54,666 bases of DNA from an uncultured Collinsella sp. GTDB taxonomy: Bacteria > Actinomycetota > Coriobacteriia > Coriobacteriales > Coriobacteriaceae. The position numbers and the translations under genes are program-made. The stretch lies in assembly GCA_934654835.1 (NCBI GenBank), contig CAKUGY010000013.1, positions 1-54,666 on the forward strand, written 5' to 3'. A model generated the notes under the pieces. The model ran no database searches. It was not told the origin of the DNA and was given only the letters and a program-made list of their open reading frames with translations. Shown piece by piece: positions 6,971 through 16,035 of this stretch (its first letter is position 1; every line of letters begins with the position of its first letter).

Positions 6971-8230
6971 TTATGCGGTCTGCTCTGCCGCCCGAGTCAT
7001 GCGGGACAGACGGACCAGTAGCACAAAGCCCACGACCAGCAGCACGCCAATGGAAAGGACGCCCAACGACGGGTTGCCGGTCAGCGAGGTGACGACCGAC
7101 ACCAGGAAGGTGCCCATAACGCTTGCGTAGCGACCAAAGATGTCGAAGAAGCCGTAGTACTCGTTGGACTTTTCCTTGGGGATGATGCGGCCAAAGTAGC
7201 TGCGGCTGAGCGCCTGCACGCCACCCTGGAACAGGCCGACCAAAATGGCAAGCACCCAAAACTCAAAAGCGGTCTTTAAGAAGAATGCGGCAAACAGCAC
7301 AATGCCCATGTAGGCGGCGACAGCCACCAAGATCATGTTGAGCGTACCCACGCGACCGGCGAGCTTGCCGTAGATAATGGCGGACGGGAAGGCCACAAAC
7401 TGCGTAACGAGCAGTGCCAGCACCAGCTGCGTCGAATCGATGCCCAGGGCCGAGCCGTAGCTGGTGGCCATGGAAATGACCGTGTGGACGCCATCGATAT
7501 AGAAGAAGAACGCGACCATGTACAGAAGGATGGTCTTGTTGCTGGCAATCTCGCGCATGGTGTGCGCAACCTCGGAGAACACGCCGCCCACAATATGGCC
7601 GATGGTGTCCTCGGGCTTGCGCTCGCGACCGTACTTTTGCTTATAGGTGCGAATGAGCGGCAAGGTAAAGACGAGCCACCAGGCGCCGGTGATAATAAAC
7701 GACAGGCGCGTGGCCAGCATGGTGGGGATACCGAGGGCCGGGCCGCCCATGATAAGCGCCAGGCAAACGATAAACGGCACGGTGGAGCCGATATAGCCCC
7801 AAGCGAAGCCCGAGCTCGACACGGCATCCATGCGCTCGTCGGTGGTGACATCGGGCAGCATGGCGTCGTAGAACGTCATGGAGGAGTTAAGGCCGATGGT
7901 GCACAGCACGTAGACGGTTAAAAACGCCATGGCGGACATGGGGATGGCCTGCGCAAAGCAAAGCACCAGGCCCGTAAGGAAAAAGCCCATGAAGAACTTG
8001 ATCTTGTTGCCGGCGTAGTCGGCAAGCGCGCCCAGGATGGGCATGAGCATGGCAATGACCAGCGAAGCGATTGTCTGCGCGTTGCCCCAGGCGACCACCA
8101 GGTCGGCCGAGGAGGCACCGGTGTTGATGGCGTTAAAGTAGATGGGCACCACCGAGGTGTTGAGCAGCACGAGGGCCGAATTGCCCACATCGTACATAAC
8201 CCAGTTACGCTCGAGCTTGGTGTATTTCAT
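6971..8230 (-). CDS. UMF1/Atg22-like major facilitator transporter
   Basis: Polytopic inner-membrane protein, 419 residues, about twelve predicted helices. The opening ERNWVMYDVGNSALVLLNTSVVPIYFNAI is characteristic of the UMF1 branch of the major facilitator superfamily, as is the inter-helix motif GALADYAGNKIKFF. A helix-11 region contains GLFQGGVQALSRSYFGRIIPKEKSNEYYGFFDIFGR, highly typical of the group. Yeast Atg22 exports amino acids from the vacuole, but bacterial members lack a settled substrate. The start has GAAGGGG eight bases upstream. It is followed by its own terminator and is probably monocistronic. Confidence 0.9.
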   Translation of the reverse strand: MKYTKLERNWVMYDVGNSALVLLNTSVVPIYFNAINTGASSADLVVAWGNAQTIASLVIAMLMPILGALADYAGNKIKFFMGFFLTGLVLCFAQAIPMSAMAFLTVYVLCTIGLNSSMTFYDAMLPDVTTDERMDAVSSSGFAWGYIGSTVPFIVCLALIMGGPALGIPTMLATRLSFIITGAWWLVFTLPLIRTYKQKYGRERKPEDTIGHIVGGVFSEVAHTMREIASNKTILLYMVAFFFYIDGVHTVISMATSYGSALGIDSTQLVLALLVTQFVAFPSAIIYGKLAGRVGTLNMILVAVAAYMGIVLFAAFFLKTAFEFWVLAILVGLFQGGVQALSRSYFGRIIPKEKSNEYYGFFDIFGRYASVMGTFLVSVVTSLTGNPSLGVLSIGVLLVVGFVLLVRLSRMTRAAEQTA

Positions 8231-8355
8231 GGACAGGGCCCCTTCGTATTCGCCCGATATGCAGTTAGTTCATCGTACCCCAATTGTCCAGAGGTGCCGG
8301 TAAGGATTCGGCAAAGGGGCACGCGGCCATGCGGGGCGATGGGACTGCGCCAGCC

Positions 8356-9300
8356 CTATTCCTCGCGGTCGAACTCCTCGTCGGCACCAAGCACGCGACC
8401 GCTGTAGTTGATATGGCCGGTCACGGCCTCCATATCGCCGGTCTCGATAAAGCGGGCGACGGTGAGCTCGTAATCAACAAGCGCGCGCTCAAAGACCTCG
8501 GGGAAGCTCTCGGTCGAGACTTCGTCGGTAAAGGGATTCTTCCATGCCAGGTGGCCCAGGTTGCCGGTGCGCTCGGGCAGCTCGGTCGTCACGCGATGGG
8601 CAAGGCCGTCGAGCAGCGAGTAGTCGTGCACCAGGCCCTCGACCAGGGCAATCGCGCGCGTCTTGGCCGAGCCGGCAGGCTCGATGGCACGATAGAGCAT
8701 CTGCATGTCGGCCACGGCGCCGGCGTACTCCCCCGCCGGGATGTCGATACCGTACACGCGCCCGGCGACGTAGCTCATCAGCACGCCGGCCACGCGATTG
8801 ATGCGATCGGTGGTGACGATCTCGCCCGCCGGCGGATAGTCCTCGACCGTGGCACCGTCGCGCTTGAGCTGCAGCATCAGCACATCTAGGTCGCTTTCGA
8901 GCACGGCGTGAACCTGGCTACCCGAATCCTCGAGCTCAGGGTCGGAGTCCACAATGCCAAACTGCTGCTCATAGACAAAGGGATGAGCATTGCGGTCGAG
9001 CACATAGTGCGACAGCAGGCCCAGCGCAAAGGCGCGGCCCAGGTTGGCATCGCGCGGCAGCAGGTGCGACACGCCATCGCGCAGGCACGAGAACTGACGT
9101 GACATGCGCGAGCGGTGCATAACCTGTCCCAGCAGCGTGCAGTCGGAAATGCGCGGCGTGAGCATGTGGAAGAAAAACGGGTCGGGGCCCTGGTTACCCA
9201 GGATAAAGGCAATACGTTCCTCGTCGGACGTAATGACGCCCTGCGGCAGACGGTCGATGCTTTCCTCGCCAAACAGATGATGCGTAATGAGCGCAGGCAT
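8356..9300 (-). CDS. zinc-dependent phospholipase C-like protein
   Basis: Member of the zinc-dependent phospholipase C/S1-P1 nuclease-like fold, 314 residues. Support comes from MPALITHHLFGEE at the N-terminus (paired His), ILGNQGPDPFFFHM, and the His/Asp-rich ALGLLSHYVLDRNAHPFVYEQ, which fit metal ligands. No signal peptide is visible, so it probably acts in the cytoplasm rather than as a secreted toxin-like enzyme. An in-frame ATG exists at 9330. I prefer 9300 because AAAGGA lies five bases upstream and the His-rich motif sits at the start, as in relatives. The substrate is unknown. It is not clearly in an operon with its neighbours. Confidence 0.82.
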   Translation of the reverse strand: MPALITHHLFGEESIDRLPQGVITSDEERIAFILGNQGPDPFFFHMLTPRISDCTLLGQVMHRSRMSRQFSCLRDGVSHLLPRDANLGRAFALGLLSHYVLDRNAHPFVYEQQFGIVDSDPELEDSGSQVHAVLESDLDVLMLQLKRDGATVEDYPPAGEIVTTDRINRVAGVLMSYVAGRVYGIDIPAGEYAGAVADMQMLYRAIEPAGSAKTRAIALVEGLVHDYSLLDGLAHRVTTELPERTGNLGHLAWKNPFTDEVSTESFPEVFERALVDYELTVARFIETGDMEAVTGHINYSGRVLGADEEFDREE

Positions 9301-9392
9301 AATGATCCTTTCGATTTCATTCGATGCCACCCATTATGCCCACCGCGCGGTCATGCCAAACCTGCGGCGGTAAACGATGGTGCGCAGGTCGC

Positions 9393-10127
9393 TTACGCAA
9401 GCCCCAGATGAGCCTTGACCTCGGCGGCGCGGCGACGGGACACGGGCACCGTCGAGCTCACGCGATCGAGTCGAAGCTCCATGAGGCCCGTGGAGCCGAC
9501 CTCGACATTGTGCACGTCTTCCAAATTGACCAGATAGCTGCGATGGACGCGGATAAAACCCTCGGAGCCCAAGCGGCGCTCGAGCGATGAGATCGACTCA
9601 TTGATCAGGTACGTTCCCTCGGCACAGACGGCGTTGCAAAAATCGGCGCGCGCCTCAAAGTAGCAGACGTCCGCGACGGGAATGAACACCTTTTTGCCCC
9701 CGCGGTCCACCGTCAGGCGCAAAGGCTGGCGCGGAGCATGGACGACACGGCGAGCGCCCAAAGCAGTCTCGATCTTGTCGAGCGCCTTTGACAGGCGGGC
9801 ATCCTCGACCGGCTTGACGACGTAATCGACAGCATCGAGGTTATAGGCATCGGCCGCATACTCGGCAAATGCCGTCACAAACACCACGACCGGCGGCGTC
9901 TTTAGGTTCTGCAGCGTCTCGGCAAGCTCAATTCCCGAGCGACCGGGCATCGTGATGTCCAAAAACAGCACGTCCGGCTTGTTCGACAGAATCGATTCCA
10001 CGGCCTCGGTGACATTGCCCGCCTCGGCAATGGTTCCCACGCGTGCATCCTTTTCCAACAAATAGCGTAGTTCAGCCCTAATGGGAGGCTCGTCATCAAC
10101 CACCAAGATGTTCCAGCCCTCGGACAT
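9393..10127 (-). CDS. LytR/AlgR-family response regulator (system 2)
   Basis: Second LytTR response regulator, 244 residues. Receiver domain: WNILVVDDEPPIRAELRYLL, PDVLFLDITMPGRSG with the phospho-Asp, VVFVTAFAEYAADAY and DYVVKPVED. LytTR domain (about 140-244): KVFIPVADVCYFEARADFCNAV and GFIRVHRSYLVNLEDVHNVEV. It resembles the regulator at 3483-4199 along its whole length and the two are likely paralogues. GAGGGG lies eight bases before the ATG. The partner kinase gene ends 38 bases upstream. A weak inverted repeat (ACCTGCG/CGCAGGT, 9360-9389) follows the stop and could be a poor terminator. Confidence 0.94.
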   Translation of the reverse strand: MSEGWNILVVDDEPPIRAELRYLLEKDARVGTIAEAGNVTEAVESILSNKPDVLFLDITMPGRSGIELAETLQNLKTPPVVVFVTAFAEYAADAYNLDAVDYVVKPVEDARLSKALDKIETALGARRVVHAPRQPLRLTVDRGGKKVFIPVADVCYFEARADFCNAVCAEGTYLINESISSLERRLGSEGFIRVHRSYLVNLEDVHNVEVGSTGLMELRLDRVSSTVPVSRRRAAEVKAHLGLA

Positions 10128-10165
10128 ATGCGCTTCCCCTCTTTTTCTCTCAATCCAACCGCGTG

Positions 10166-11557
10166 CTACACCGTCAACGGCGCCGGTTCATGCGGCTCGC
10201 CGTTCAGCTCAACGATGACCTGCGTTCCCACGCCCTCCTGGGACTTCACGCGCATGCCAGAATCTTCTCCGTAAAAGAAGTGGATGCGCTGAAGCACGTT
10301 GAAGAGCGCCAGACCGCAGCCTCGCTTGATGGAACCGTCGGCGGTAATGCTCTCGGGCTCCTCTCGGCGATGCTGCTCAAACAGATGCGCGCAGACTTCT
10401 TCGCTCATCCCGATGCCGTCATCTTCGACGATGATCTCCAAGCCGTCATCGGTCTCAAAAGCCCTAACACGAATAGAAAGTGGCTCGATCTCGCGCTGCG
10501 CATGCTTGATGCAGTTTTCGAGCAGCGGCTGCAAGATAAACGGCGGTACCAAGCTGTCGCGCACCTCAAAGTCGATGTCGACCGAAACGCGCAGACGGCC
10601 GTCGCCATACCGGGCCTGCATAAGATTGATATAACGAGTGCCCTGTTCCACCTCGTGCTCGAGCGTGGTGAGCGTATCGGAGTCAGAAAGCGTCTGACGA
10701 TAGTAGTTGGAAAAGTCGATCAGCAACGATCGCGCCTTGTCGGGCTCGGTTCGAACGAGCGACACGATAGTGCTGATGGTATTGAACAGGAAGTGCGGAT
10801 CGACCTGCGATTGCAGGGCACGCAGCTCAACGCGGGCCGTGAGCTCGTCCTGGCGCTCGAGCTCAAAGCTGGCGAGCTGCGTGGAGATGAGGTCGGCAAA
10901 GCCCGAGGCAAGGGCAGTCTGGCGCATATCGATGCTGCTCAGGCGGGGGTAATACAGCTCGAGTGTGCCTACGCAATGCCCGCGCACGGTAAGCGGCGCG
11001 ACAATGCCGGCGCGCAGGCGGGGAAAATAGCCGCCCGTCTCGTTGGAGGCGTCGCGCGAAAACACGCTCTGCTCGCCCGTCTCGATGACGTTGAGCGTGG
11101 TCTCGAGCACCACCGGGGTGCCAGCGGGACACTTTATCGAGTCCTCGCCCCAGCTTGCCAACACCTGCTTGCCGTCGGTAAAACAGATGGCAGAAGCGAT
11201 GGTCTCGGACAGGATGATCTTAGAGGCGCCCAGGGCCGCTTCGGACGTAAGACCGCGCGACGTATAGGCGAATATTTTTGATGCGATGGCGAGTGTACGG
11301 TCGGTTGCGCTCGACGTGAGGTCGTCGGGAACCACAAAAACATACGAGAAGAAAAAGCACAGCATGACCAAGCCGGCAATGACGACGACGCCCGGAACGG
11401 GATTGGGATTATCAGTTAGATCCCAGATGAGCAGCAGGATAAGCGCTGGAACGACAACACCGAGCAGAATGGCCTGAACCACATGCTGGGCAGTACGAAA
11501 GACCTTGGTAGAGTTGTAGCTCTTGCCCAGAATCAGCCTATTGAGATCCACCGTCAT
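10166..11557 (-). CDS. LytS-type sensor histidine kinase (system 2)
   Basis: Membrane histidine kinase, 463 residues, same architecture as the kinase at 4272-5615. Two N-terminal helices (about 25-50 and 58-80) come first, then a GAF-like region, VDPHFLFNTISTIVSLVRTEP with the phospho-His near residue 254, and an ATPase domain with ILQPLLENCIKHAQ and VEDDGIGMSEE. Shared phrases with system 1 (ASGFAdLISTQLA, QDELTARVELRALQSQ) show recent common origin. I chose 11557 (MTVDLNRLILG). An ATG at 11626 would add 23 residues overlapping the terminator region of the upstream gene. The ribosome-binding site is ambiguous: AAGGGG abuts the ATG and GGAAG lies ten bases upstream. Confidence 0.93.
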   Translation of the reverse strand: MTVDLNRLILGKSYNSTKVFRTAQHVVQAILLGVVVPALILLLIWDLTDNPNPVPGVVVIAGLVMLCFFFSYVFVVPDDLTSSATDRTLAIASKIFAYTSRGLTSEAALGASKIILSETIASAICFTDGKQVLASWGEDSIKCPAGTPVVLETTLNVIETGEQSVFSRDASNETGGYFPRLRAGIVAPLTVRGHCVGTLELYYPRLSSIDMRQTALASGFADLISTQLASFELERQDELTARVELRALQSQVDPHFLFNTISTIVSLVRTEPDKARSLLIDFSNYYRQTLSDSDTLTTLEHEVEQGTRYINLMQARYGDGRLRVSVDIDFEVRDSLVPPFILQPLLENCIKHAQREIEPLSIRVRAFETDDGLEIIVEDDGIGMSEEVCAHLFEQHRREEPESITADGSIKRGCGLALFNVLQRIHFFYGEDSGMRVKSQEGVGTQVIVELNGEPHEPAPLTV

Positions 11558-11583
11558 CCCCTTATATCTTCCGCACCCATAGC

Positions 11584-11610
11584 AATAAAGAGGGCCGCAA
11601 GCGACCCTCT
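11584..11610 (-). terminator. terminator downstream of the amidohydrolase
   Basis: AGAGGGTCGC and GCGGCCCTCT pair with one mismatch around a two-base loop, followed on the minus strand by TTTATTG. It separates the amidohydrolase operon from the second lytS. A 15-base palindrome ATTGCA-TTA-TGCAAT (11613-11627) lies beside it. Confidence 0.65.
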
Positions 11611-11668
11611 CCATTGCATTATGCAATCAAATACTGTGTTTTACATCCAGCCATCGATGAACGGTAGC

Positions 11669-12946
11669 TTAGGCGCTGTATTTGTTGGCCTCGCCAAAGG
11701 TGCCGGACTCGACAATCCAGCCGTCCTTCATGATGACGTCCATGTTGTCGGTGTTGAGCACGTGGATGTCGGCGGCGACGTCACCGTTGACGACCAGCAG
11801 GTCGGCGCACTTGCCGGCCTCGATGGAACCGGTCTCGTCCTCGATGTGGCACATCTTGGCGCCGTTGAGGGTAGCGCAGGTGATGGTCTCGACCGGGGTG
11901 AAGCCGATCTTGTCGACGAACTCGTACATCTCCTCGATGGAGCAGTTGCCGTACGGAGTGACGAAGGAGAAGGAGTCGGAGCCGATCGTCATGACGACGC
12001 CGCGCTTCTTGGCCTCGCGCAGGCAGTCGTAGTTGCGCTGCAGCTCCTTCTCGACCAGGGTGCCCTCGTACTTGTCGTGCAGCTCGGGGACGTAGACGGG
12101 CGGATAGGTGGAGTACCAGGTGGGCAGGAAGGCGATCGTCGGGGTGAAGAAGGTGCCCTGTTCGGCCATGAGGTCCATGGTGCGCTCATCGATATCGAAG
12201 CCGTGGATCAGCTGCTCACAGCCAAAGCGGACGGAATCGTAGGCAGCGGCGTGGTTGTTGTAGCAGTGGCTCCACACGGGGATGCCGACCAACTTGGCCT
12301 CTTCGATCACGGCCTGGATCTCCTCGGAGCAGTAGTGCTGGTCGCGACCGGAGTCCCAGCGCCAGATGCCGCCACCGGTAGCCCAGATCTTGATGGCATC
12401 GGGGTTCTCGCGCAGGCGACGACGGACGGCCTTACGCAGATCCCAAGGACCGTCGACCTGGTCGCCCCAGGGGTGGGAGTCCTTGTTGAGCTCCTGGGTG
12501 CAGTGGTGGGAGTCACCGTGGCCGGCAACGCGGCAGAAGCCGAGGCCGGTGGCCAGAACGCGCGGGCCCTTGAAGACGCCCTTGTCGATGCAGTCGCGGA
12601 TCTGGATACCAAAGCGGCCGATCTCGCAGACGGTGGTGAGGCCGTGGGTGAGGCAGTCGTAGGCCTGCTTGACGGCGACGGCCTGCTTCTCGAGAAGCGG
12701 CTGCATGACCCAGTCGGTGTCATCGTCGGTCAGGTTGCCCGAGAAGTGCAGGTGGGTGTCGATCAGGCCGGGAAGGACGGTCTTGCCGGCGGCGTCGATA
12801 ACCTCAACGCCCTCGGGAAGGTCCTGCATGGCACCGGCGTACTCGATCTTGCCGTTGTCGTCGACGAGAACAAGGGAGTTCTCGACCGGCTCGGCGCCGG
12901 TACCGTCGATGAGCTTGCCGCCAACGATTGCATACTTAGTGGACAT
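11669..12946 (-). CDS. metal-dependent amidohydrolase (imidazolonepropionase/prolidase-like)
   Basis: Cytoplasmic TIM-barrel hydrolase of the amidohydrolase superfamily, 425 residues. The order of motifs is complete: composite beta-sandwich start (YAIVGGKLIDGTG), VLPGLIDTHLHFSG with the HxH metal ligands, a likely carboxylated Lys in DAIKIWATGGG, VWSHCYNN, QLIHGFDID, and the final Asp in TIGSDSFSF. The branch resembles the group annotated as imidazolonepropionase-like or Xaa-Pro-dipeptide-cleaving carboxypeptidases, so N-acyl amino acids, dipeptides or cyclic amides are plausible substrates. AAGGAGG lies four bases before the ATG, an ideal site. It follows the APC permease gene on the same strand by 131 bases, suggesting uptake and cleavage of one compound. 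The exact substrate cannot be read from the sequence. Confidence 0.87.
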   Translation of the reverse strand: MSTKYAIVGGKLIDGTGAEPVENSLVLVDDNGKIEYAGAMQDLPEGVEVIDAAGKTVLPGLIDTHLHFSGNLTDDDTDWVMQPLLEKQAVAVKQAYDCLTHGLTTVCEIGRFGIQIRDCIDKGVFKGPRVLATGLGFCRVAGHGDSHHCTQELNKDSHPWGDQVDGPWDLRKAVRRRLRENPDAIKIWATGGGIWRWDSGRDQHYCSEEIQAVIEEAKLVGIPVWSHCYNNHAAAYDSVRFGCEQLIHGFDIDERTMDLMAEQGTFFTPTIAFLPTWYSTYPPVYVPELHDKYEGTLVEKELQRNYDCLREAKKRGVVMTIGSDSFSFVTPYGNCSIEEMYEFVDKIGFTPVETITCATLNGAKMCHIEDETGSIEAGKCADLLVVNGDVAADIHVLNTDNMDVIMKDGWIVESGTFGEANKYSA

Positions 12947-13028
12947 GGTTCCTCCTTATGGATCCATATAGTGGGCGAGGCCGTGTTGGGTTAGGGCCTC
13001 ACAAAGCTACCCAAGTGGCGCCGGGTTC

Positions 13029-13057
13029 GGTGCGCGGGAGAGAGGGTTCCGCGCACC
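13029..13057 (-). other. intercistronic stem-loop between permease and amidohydrolase genes
   Basis: GGTGCGCGG and CCGCGCACC form a perfect 9-bp stem around an 11-base loop. No poly-T tract follows, so it may stabilise or process the shared mRNA rather than end it. Confidence 0.5.
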
Positions 13058-13077
13058 TGATCCGCCCCGGCTAGGCG

Positions 13078-14529
13078 TTACTTTTTGCGGGAATTGGTGA
13101 AGGCCATGAGGCCCAGGCCAACGGCCAGCCAGCCGATCACGATGCTCCATTCCACCATGTTGAGGGAGGCGGGAGAGAACGGGATCACGAGCAGGCCGAT
13201 GATGATGGCGCAGGCGGCGACAGCGAGGCAGATGCCAAACTTGCCGCCGGGCACCTCGTAGGGACGAGGCAGGTCGGGCTCGGTGAAGCGCATGCGCAGG
13301 CAAGCGAGGGCGACCATGCCGCAGGAGAAGATGAAGGCGAGAGCCGACACGTTGGTCAGAGGGATGAGCATGTTCTTGCCCAGGAACGGACCGATGACGG
13401 TGATGACGCCCAGGACGACGCAGGCGAGCTTGGGAGCGCCGGAGTTGGGATCGACCTCGGCGAACTTCTCGGGCAGCTGACCCTTGCGGCCCATGGCGAG
13501 CATGATGCGGCTCGTGGCACCGTAGAAGGAGTTCATCGGGCCCATGGGTCCAAGCGTGGCGATGACGAGCATGGCCAGGTACAGGAGCATGTTGATGCCC
13601 TTGAGGCAGGCGAGCGCGGGCACCGGGCTCTTAACAAACTCATGCCAGTCGAGGATGGTACCGAACGAGTAGATGCAGACCATGTAGAAGCCGCCGGCGG
13701 CCAGCAGGGCCAGGGAGATGATCTTGCCGAACTTGTTCCAGTTGAGGCCCTCGGCTGCTTCCTCAGCCTGCTGAGGAATGGTGTCGAAGCCGGCGTAGAA
13801 GAACGGGGTCAGAACCAGAACCGACACGATGCCGGCGAACAGGCTGGTGCTCTCGGTAGCAGGCTTGCCGCCGCCAGCACCGGTAACCTGGGAGAACACG
13901 GGCATGGCGTTGTCCGGCGAGCCGGTGAACAGCGAGACGCCCATGGCGAGCAGCATGCCGCAGAGCAGAGCCTTGGTCAGGAAGGCCTGGAGCTTGGCGG
14001 CCGAGCTGGCACCGCGGAAGTTGAGGAAGATGACGTAGACTGCAAAGCCGAGCGCAATCAGCGTCGGGAACAGGTAAACGTCGGCGCCCAGGATGGTGTA
14101 GAGCTTGACGGCGCGCAGCCACTCAAGGCCGGGCAGGCTGCCGAACATCTCGGACACGAGGGTCGAGATGGCGATGGCCTCCCACGGGCACAGAATGCCG
14201 TTGCCCAGAGCCAGGAACCAGCCGGTGATGTAGCTCAGCGTGCGGCCAAAGCTACGATCGACATACTCGACGATGCCGCCCGAGATGGGGATGGCAGCCG
14301 TGAGCTCACCGAAAACAGCTCCGACGGGCACGAGGAAGATTGCACCCAAGAGGAATGCGATCATAGCGGGAACGGGACCGCCGCCCACGACCAACCAGTC
14401 GCCGACCTGCAGAACCCAGCCGGTTCCGATGATGGCACCAAAGCCGATGGTAAAGAAGTTCCAGAGCGAGAGCGTTTTCTTCATGCCGCCGTTATCCTCG
14501 ACTGCAACTTCTGCGTTCTTGTCCGCCAT
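13078..14529 (-). CDS. APC-superfamily amino acid permease
   Basis: Inner-membrane amino acid or polyamine transporter, 483 residues, with about twelve predicted helices. The first helix LSLWNFFTIGFGAIIGTGWVLQVGDW carries the glycine-rich unwound GxG substrate site of the APC family. FFYAGFDTIPQQAEEA in the sixth helix region and ATSRIMLAMGRKGQLPEKFAEV are also family hallmarks. The C-terminal half holds EPDLPRPYEVPGGKF. I chose 14529 because AGGAGGGG lies four bases upstream. It is the first gene of a likely operon with the amidohydrolase. A cytoplasmic lysine-rich tail ends NSRKK. Substrate unknown. Confidence 0.92.
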   Translation of the reverse strand: MADKNAEVAVEDNGGMKKTLSLWNFFTIGFGAIIGTGWVLQVGDWLVVGGGPVPAMIAFLLGAIFLVPVGAVFGELTAAIPISGGIVEYVDRSFGRTLSYITGWFLALGNGILCPWEAIAISTLVSEMFGSLPGLEWLRAVKLYTILGADVYLFPTLIALGFAVYVIFLNFRGASSAAKLQAFLTKALLCGMLLAMGVSLFTGSPDNAMPVFSQVTGAGGGKPATESTSLFAGIVSVLVLTPFFYAGFDTIPQQAEEAAEGLNWNKFGKIISLALLAAGGFYMVCIYSFGTILDWHEFVKSPVPALACLKGINMLLYLAMLVIATLGPMGPMNSFYGATSRIMLAMGRKGQLPEKFAEVDPNSGAPKLACVVLGVITVIGPFLGKNMLIPLTNVSALAFIFSCGMVALACLRMRFTEPDLPRPYEVPGGKFGICLAVAACAIIIGLLVIPFSPASLNMVEWSIVIGWLAVGLGLMAFTNSRKK

Positions 14530-14640
14530 TGTTCCCCTCCTTTCCTTTTTGACGCCCCTTGGCGTCACCCCTTGCGCGGCCTGTTTTGCCGCGCGCTTTT
14601 ATTTCGTGGCTTTAAGATACGGCCTTGGCGCCGCGCCGCC
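14530..14640 (-). promoter_or_regulatory. structured leader of the permease gene
   Basis: Two stable hairpins lie upstream of the ribosome-binding site: TGACGCC-CCTT-GGCGTCA (14549-14566) and GCGCGGC-CTGTTTT-GCCGCGC (14572-14592). Read on the plus strand the second is followed by GCTTTTATTT and could act as a terminator for antisense transcripts. On the minus strand they form a folded 5' leader. The rest of 14600-14887 holds promoters presumably, but I see no clear boxes. Confidence 0.45.
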
Positions 14641-14887
14641 GCTTATGGCTCGACCGAAGGCAAAACTGAAAAATGAGCGGCGCCGTATTTGGGACGAACG
14701 GCGAGGGACGCCGCTCGTTGCGGCCGCCCGTTTTGATGGCGCGATTCACACGCTCGCGAAGGGTGCCGATTTATAGCGCCAAGCTTGCCCCGTTCGTGCC
14801 GTTTACCGAGCTTTTGGCGCATGCGAGCATTTGTTGCGCATCTTTTTTGTAGGATAGACAGGTTATACATGAGGCAAGGCGGTTCGA

Positions 14888-16024
14888 ATGGCATACGGTT
14901 TCAACGACGGCGACCAACGGCGACAGAGCGTTCGCCTTGCTGGCCGCACTGCGCCGACGCCCAGGAGCTCGTCTTCTTCCGCCGCTGCCAGCTCACAGTA
15001 CCCGGGCGGATCGCAGCGGCAGCCTCGCCCCACGCCTCGGCGGAATACTGGGGGCTCAACGGCTCAAAAGCAAACTGGAAGCGCTGAGACCCGCAGGCGT
15101 GACGGGGCTGTCGCGTCGAGCGGATCGCGTGCGCAGACACAACGCCGCAACCGCAGCACCGGGCAGCCCCAGGGCACTCGCCCCCTCACGGGCACCGGCA
15201 CTCGCCAGCGCCAGACGGACGTGCCACAGCTGCGTCGCAACGGGCGCCGTCAGCCCGGCATCTTTGTCCGCCGCTCTTTTTCGCACCCGCAGCGCGGACG
15301 CAGCGGCGTGAGCTCTCGCCCGGTATCTCGAGCTGGCGGCGGCGCGCCCGCGCTGCCCTTCCGCCGCGCGCGCATCGTACTTTGCTCTATCGTCGCTTGC
15401 CTGGTCTTTTTGTTTTTGGGCTCGTGCGTCTCCCACGGCTCGGCCGGCCTCGATCCAACGACCGAGGACAAGCTGCTCATGGCCCCGGTCGCACCCGGCT
15501 ACTCGTTTGCGTTTTCGACCCCGCGCTCGCAGTGGCAGGCCGGCACCATGCCCCATATCTATCAGATTGACCCCGCGTGGTCGGAGCTGCCCTACGCCGG
15601 CGGCACCATCCGCCAAAATGCCTGCGGCCCTACTTGTCTTACCATGGTCTATGTCTTTAAGACCGGCCACACCGATATGACGCCGGTCGATATGTGCGCG
15701 CTTTCCGAGGCAGGCAACTATGCCCCCACCGGCGCCACCGAATGGTCATTCATGACGAACGGCGCATGGCAGCTGGGTCTTAACGGAACGGAACTCCACG
15801 TCGATCGCCGCTCTATCACCCAGGCACTGCGCTCGGGGGCACCGATTATCGCCTCGGTTCGTCCCGGCACCTTTACCAGCGTTGGCCACTATATCGTGCT
15901 CTACGGCATCGACGACGCCGACCAGATCGGCGTGTACGACCCCAACTCGCAGATGCGCAGCGCTCGCCGCTGGGGTGTCGTAGAGGTCCTCAACGAAATC
16001 GAAGTCATGTGGGCCTACTACTAG
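14888..16024 (+). CDS. membrane-anchored C39-like cysteine peptidase-fold protein with a long basic N-terminal region
   Basis: 378 residues in three parts. Residues 1-158 are a low-complexity Arg/Ser/Gln/Gly-rich stretch, probably disordered and cytoplasmic. One membrane helix spans about 161-182 (ARIVLCSIVACLVFLFLGSC). The outer domain (about 215-378) resembles the Peptidase_C39_2 group: NACGPTCLTMVY supplies a Cys nucleophile, SVGHYIVLYGID the His, and VYDPNSQ the Asp/Asn. It may cleave peptides or peptidoglycan cross-links outside the cell, or be an inactive binding domain. The start has AAGGCGG upstream. No neighbour is on the same strand, so it is probably monocistronic. Function beyond the fold is inference. 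Confidence 0.8.
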   Translation: MAYGFNDGDQRRQSVRLAGRTAPTPRSSSSSAAASSQYPGGSQRQPRPTPRRNTGGSTAQKQTGSAETRRRDGAVASSGSRAQTQRRNRSTGQPQGTRPLTGTGTRQRQTDVPQLRRNGRRQPGIFVRRSFSHPQRGRSGVSSRPVSRAGGGAPALPFRRARIVLCSIVACLVFLFLGSCVSHGSAGLDPTTEDKLLMAPVAPGYSFAFSTPRSQWQAGTMPHIYQIDPAWSELPYAGGTIRQNACGPTCLTMVYVFKTGHTDMTPVDMCALSEAGNYAPTGATEWSFMTNGAWQLGLNGTELHVDRRSITQALRSGAPIIASVRPGTFTSVGHYIVLYGIDDADQIGVYDPNSQMRSARRWGVVEVLNEIEVMWAYY

Positions 16025-16035
16025 TCATTGGGCAC

